The position numbers and the translations under genes are program-made. A model generated the notes under the pieces. It worked only from the letters and a program-made list of their open reading frames with translations. It ran no database searches and was not told where the DNA came from. Source: Prorocentrum cordatum (taxonomy: Eukaryota; Sar; Dinophyceae; Prorocentrales; Prorocentraceae). From it: a DNA stretch of 64,000 nt. The DNA lies in the NCBI GenBank assembly GCA_963575745.1, contig CAUYUJ010018565.1:37501-101500 (forward strand), in the 5' to 3' direction. Below, one piece after another: positions 61,245 to 64,000 of this stretch; positions within the stretch are counted from its first letter, which is position 1; each line of letters begins with the position of its first letter.

Positions 61245-61795
61245 GCCCTCTTGGGCGCCTCCTGGGCCGTCTTTGAGGCCGTGGAGGGCGGCCAAAGAAG
61301 CCAAAATTGACAAAATCCATGTGCTTTCGCATGGGCGACTCATTACCACCGTTTTCGGCCTTCAGAGCATCCAAGACGGCTCGAGAGAGGCCCAAGATCG
61401 CCCGCAAACCGCTCAAGAGCCCCCCAAGAGGGCTCCCAGAGGCCCCCAAGACCGCCCCAAGAGGGGGAGCACGAACAACAATTGTGAGCCCTCCGCCCCA
61501 AGATGGCCGGCCCCCGATATGCTCCCAGGAGGCCCAAATCCGCAAGATGTCCTCCAAAGGGCCCAAGAAGGACCCGTAAAATTCCCAGGTCATGGGTCTT
61601 CCCGCTTCAAGACTGCCAAGATGGCTGAAGATGGCCTCGAAAATGCCTCCGATGACCCCAAGATTTCAGCAAGATGTCTCCAAGACAGTCCAAGATGCAC
61701 CCAAGATGGCCCCAAGATAGCCCAAGACGGTCCATGGCCCCCCATTGGCCTCCGAGAGAGCCTCCAAGAAAACCCGAAGAGAAATCCACGGCTGG
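61245..61795. repeat. CCAAGATGG/AAGAGGCCC tract 9
   Basis: Long decamer tract (CCCAAGATGGCCCCAAGATA and similar). 61081-61244 before it shows nothing. Confidence 0.7.
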
Positions 61796-62172
61796 GGGAG
61801 CACATAATCTGATACTCCGGATTCCATAATAAAGTAGGGGGGGTCACATTTGGCGGGGGGGTCTGATTTGAGCTGTCTTGCAGGGTTCGGGGGGGTCTGG
61901 GCAAAGGGCCGCCCTTTCATGGATGGTCTGGGAGGGTCTAACATTTCTCGTCTGGGAGGGTTGAGACCCCCTCCCTTTTATTACGAAATCTGGAGTAGCT
62001 TGGCAGAGCTCTGGCCGCAACGTTCGGCCACATAGGGCGCGTCCAGAGGCAGAGCAACGGCGGTGATTCGCAGCAGGCGCCTTCGCGAATGGTGCAAACT
62101 GCTGCGACGGAACACCCGTCCCCTGGTGAACTGGTCGAGAGCTCTGGGAGGCCACACATCAGAAAAACACCA
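61796..62172. other. G-rich unique sequence
   Basis: 61830-61975 has several GGGGGGTCTG-type words. No gene or clear repeat. Confidence 0.4.
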
Positions 62173-62318
62173 CAGCCGAGGCTGATTGGAAAGGACACGC
62201 GAGAGGGCACAGGACCCTTCCGAGGCCCACATTGCCACAGGAAGGTGTGGGTCGCGGAACACAGGACACAAGGGGGCCCCTGATTTGGCAAGGTCGACCT
62301 ACGGATCAGCCTCGACTG
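62173..62318. mobile_element. TA/CA-flanked MITE, copy 2 (146 bp)
   Basis: Ends CAGCCGAGGCTGATT and GGATCAGCCTCGACTG are inverted repeats; CA dinucleotides flank both sides (62171-62172 and 62319-62320). Body similar to 20868-21021 (GGACACGCGAGAGGGCACAG, AACACAGGACACAAGGG). A TA duplication decayed to CA, or a different target, would explain the flanks. Confidence 0.6.
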
Positions 62319-62921
62319 CACTGCCGTCTGAGCTGGCCGTCTGAGCCGTGCCTCAAGAGACACGGAGTCGGGAACGGCACCCCGTTGGGGGCCTCAGCTG
62401 CGCCCAGGTGCACGAGAAGCGGAGAAGAGGACCTACGCGAGAGCCTCGGGAGCATGGGGCCCATCGCAAAACCACGCCTTGACCCTAAGTACTGCGACAT
62501 TCCGACCGCACGGGGCGGAGATCAGGAAGCACGCGCGCGTGCTCTGGGGGGAGCCATCCGACCAAGCGCGCGCTGCGAGTCCAGCCTTCAGACGAGGCGA
62601 GGCATCCCGGAGCAGGGCGCGAGGCGAGAGAGAGTCAATGACTCGTTTTGAGGTCTGTCCTCGTCGCCACGACAGGCTGCAGCGCTCAGAATTCCAAATT
62701 ATTTGAAGGCTGCAACCTTTGGCAGGGTCGTGCATCTACGTTGTTGGGGACGAGCGTTGCGTCGGAAGCTCAATTGGCTCTTCCGCGCGGACCCTAGCTC
62801 TTGCTTGTGAGAGCGTTGCAATATGGTATTACAGCAACTCGTCGCCCTTCGACTGTTTTTTTAGAACGCGTCGACGTGGCCCATGTTGAAGGGGTGGTAC
62901 AGCGTCTTCCTTCTGAGTCAG
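62319..62921. other. No gene called; weak plus-strand frame
   Basis: A plus frame from about 62330 to TGA 62649-62651 (core GEEDLRESLGSMGPIAK) has moderate codon bias but no motif and no clear start. The rest is probably the 3' flank of the glycosyltransferase gene. Confidence 0.3.
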
Positions 62922-63782
62922 CTACCACATCAGAGATAAACTTTTCGGGTGCAATGCTGCGTCTAGGTTGAACTTCTTCCGCGAGTCGCCACCCGTCTCC
63001 TCGTGGCCAAAGAAACGGTGGTGGTCGACCACAAAGGCTCGGATGCCCTCGTCTCCAGACAGACACTGCTTCGACACAACGTGGTCGATTATGTTCTGGG
63101 CGAAATTGTGCGGGTTGGCCTTCAGACACTTCAACAACTTGGCGGCGCCCGCGCCCGTCACCAAATAACTAGACATCCACACATTGGGGAGCGGCTCACC
63201 TACCCACCCCTTTCTCACTTCTCGAATCCCGAGATCATCGTCGACCCGTGTGCCACGTGGCCTCAGGACCGTCAGAGCCAAGTAGTCGAAGTCGCCCACT
63301 GCAGCGATTGCCGAACACGTTCCGTTCAACGACTCGGTCGTAAAGAGCGCATTGTCCTCCATTGCTAAAACGATGTCGCTCGGGCCCACTTGCCGCGCTA
63401 TCTGCTCCCAGAGAGTTATGTGCGCGAGAGCTGCACCGACGTCCCCGAGGCCCCGCCCTCTGGGGTCCAGGATGTAGCCTTTCTCAACACTGCGCTGCAC
63501 AATCTCGGGGTGCTCCTTGCAGATCACCCCGGGCCAAATGCTCCTGTTCGCAACCACATGCAAATCTCGCCCCCTGCCGGCCCAAGCAACACTTGGGCAC
63601 ACAATTCAACCTTCCCCGCTGCTGGTGTTTCCGGACATCTGGCCCGCAGAAGTGGGGTTCGCATGCGGTTGCCGATCCTCAGCCAATCGATCTGCACGCC
63701 CGTGGCGAAGGCACTCTCCTTTATGCGGTCGAGCTTCCAGGTGTCATTCAAGACGTGGGCCATCTGGATGCCTGCAAGCCCC
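62922..63782 (-). CDS. Glycosyltransferase family 25-like protein (3' part of gene)
   Basis: Two exons are visible. The last (63573-62922, stop TAG 62922-62924) encodes GDVGAALAHITLWEQIARQV, VLAMEDNALF, GDFDYLAL and SSYLVTGAGAAKLLKCL, the pattern of family 25 (LPS-type and procollagen galactosyltransferases): a GxxGxxxSH-like region, an acidic metal/sugar site, then a second fold half. The usual EDD is EDN here. The exon before it (63782-63678) encodes MAHVLNDTWKLDRIKESAFA, the N-terminal family motif region. Joining them across 63677-63574 keeps the frame only with a GA-AG intron (AG|GATCGG to CCGGCAG|G). A polypyrimidine tract (63800-63890) precedes the upstream exon, so further exons lie toward or beyond the window edge. 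It would transfer a sugar from a nucleotide sugar; acceptor unknown. Confidence 0.72.
63574..63677 (-). other. Likely GA-AG intron, 104 nt
   Basis: Begins AG|GATCGGC and ends GCCGGCAG|GGG. Only this choice joins the two glycosyltransferase exons in phase among the sites I tried. GA and GC donors with AG|G junctions are known in dinoflagellates. Confidence 0.5.
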
Positions 63783-64000
63783 CTGCGCCTGATAGAAGCA
63801 TCGGGGGGCTCGGGACGAGGAAAGAGAGTGAAAGAGAGAGGAAGACAGGAAGAGAGAGAGAGAGAGGGAGAGGGAGAGAGGGAGCTATCTTCGGCGTCGC
63901 GGGCCTCCCGAAACGGTCCCATGACACACGCCCAAGACTGCGTGCGGACCAGGAATACTCCGCGGCGCGATCTCTCCCAGCCGCCAGAAAAGGCCTTGGC
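63783..64000 (-). other. Upstream intron and possible first exon
   Basis: 63800-63890 is a CT-rich tract on the minus strand suited to a splice acceptor. An ATG at 63922 opens MGPFREARDAEDSS, which could be a short first exon of the glycosyltransferase gene, but this is not proven. Confidence 0.3.

Noticed and set aside
1-64000. Dinoflagellate spliced-leader or 5S rRNA gene
   Set aside because: I looked for the CCGTAGCCATTTTGGCTC core and for 5S-like blocks and saw none; absence by eye is not proof.

Overview
This 64 kb window looks like nuclear DNA of a GC-rich, repeat-rich eukaryote. A dinoflagellate (Symbiodinium-, Polarella- or Prorocentrum-like) is the best guess, not a proof. Reasons: very low gene density with no operons; short exon-like islands in which roughly nine in ten codons end in G or C; AG|G splice sites, with one intron best explained by a GA donor; a Ty1/copia retrotransposon carrying a cytosine-methyltransferase-like block; and tandem repeats of many period lengths. 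No rRNA, tRNA, spliced-leader or CRISPR locus was recognised.

Layout. 1-9 kb: inverted-repeat elements, a GATCGAT-rich duplicated block and three blocks of a composite repeat (called A here) built on a ~100 bp tandem unit. 9-13 kb: a fourth A block with a homogenised 90 bp unit. 13-22 kb: ~83, ~42 and ~34 bp tandem repeats, degenerate CCAAGATGG-type tracts, a MITE and a few exon-like islands. 22-25.4 kb: a coiled-coil exon and a frameshifted P-loop pseudogene. 26-34 kb: three tandem copies of composite B (an 11 bp CCCGCGACCCA array), microsatellites and several MITEs. 34.4-35 kb: a cluster of foldback elements, one with perfect 31 bp arms. 37.3-38.5 kb: a 1.2 kb CAT-type microsatellite. 42.1-42.6 kb: a likely coding exon. 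43-45.6 kb: a large inverted repeat with GGTTCGAACC motifs, then composite C with an 18 bp array. 48.23-57.70 kb: a complete copia element on the minus strand, sitting in a G-rich minisatellite. 58-62 kb: repeats again. 62.9-63.8 kb: a minus-strand gene for a family-25 glycosyltransferase-like protein that runs to the window edge.

How it works together. The only complete machinery is the retrotransposon: Gag with a zinc knuckle, aspartic protease, methyltransferase-like block, HHCC/DD35E integrase, reverse transcriptase and RNase H, between 141 bp LTRs. It has two reading-frame breaks. Most other mobile DNA is non-autonomous: several inverted-repeat families, most with 5 bp target duplications and one hAT-like with 8 bp. 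The host genes visible are the glycosyltransferase, an exon with an RVxF-type motif, and several exon fragments; one fragment is cut by a TA-flanked MITE.
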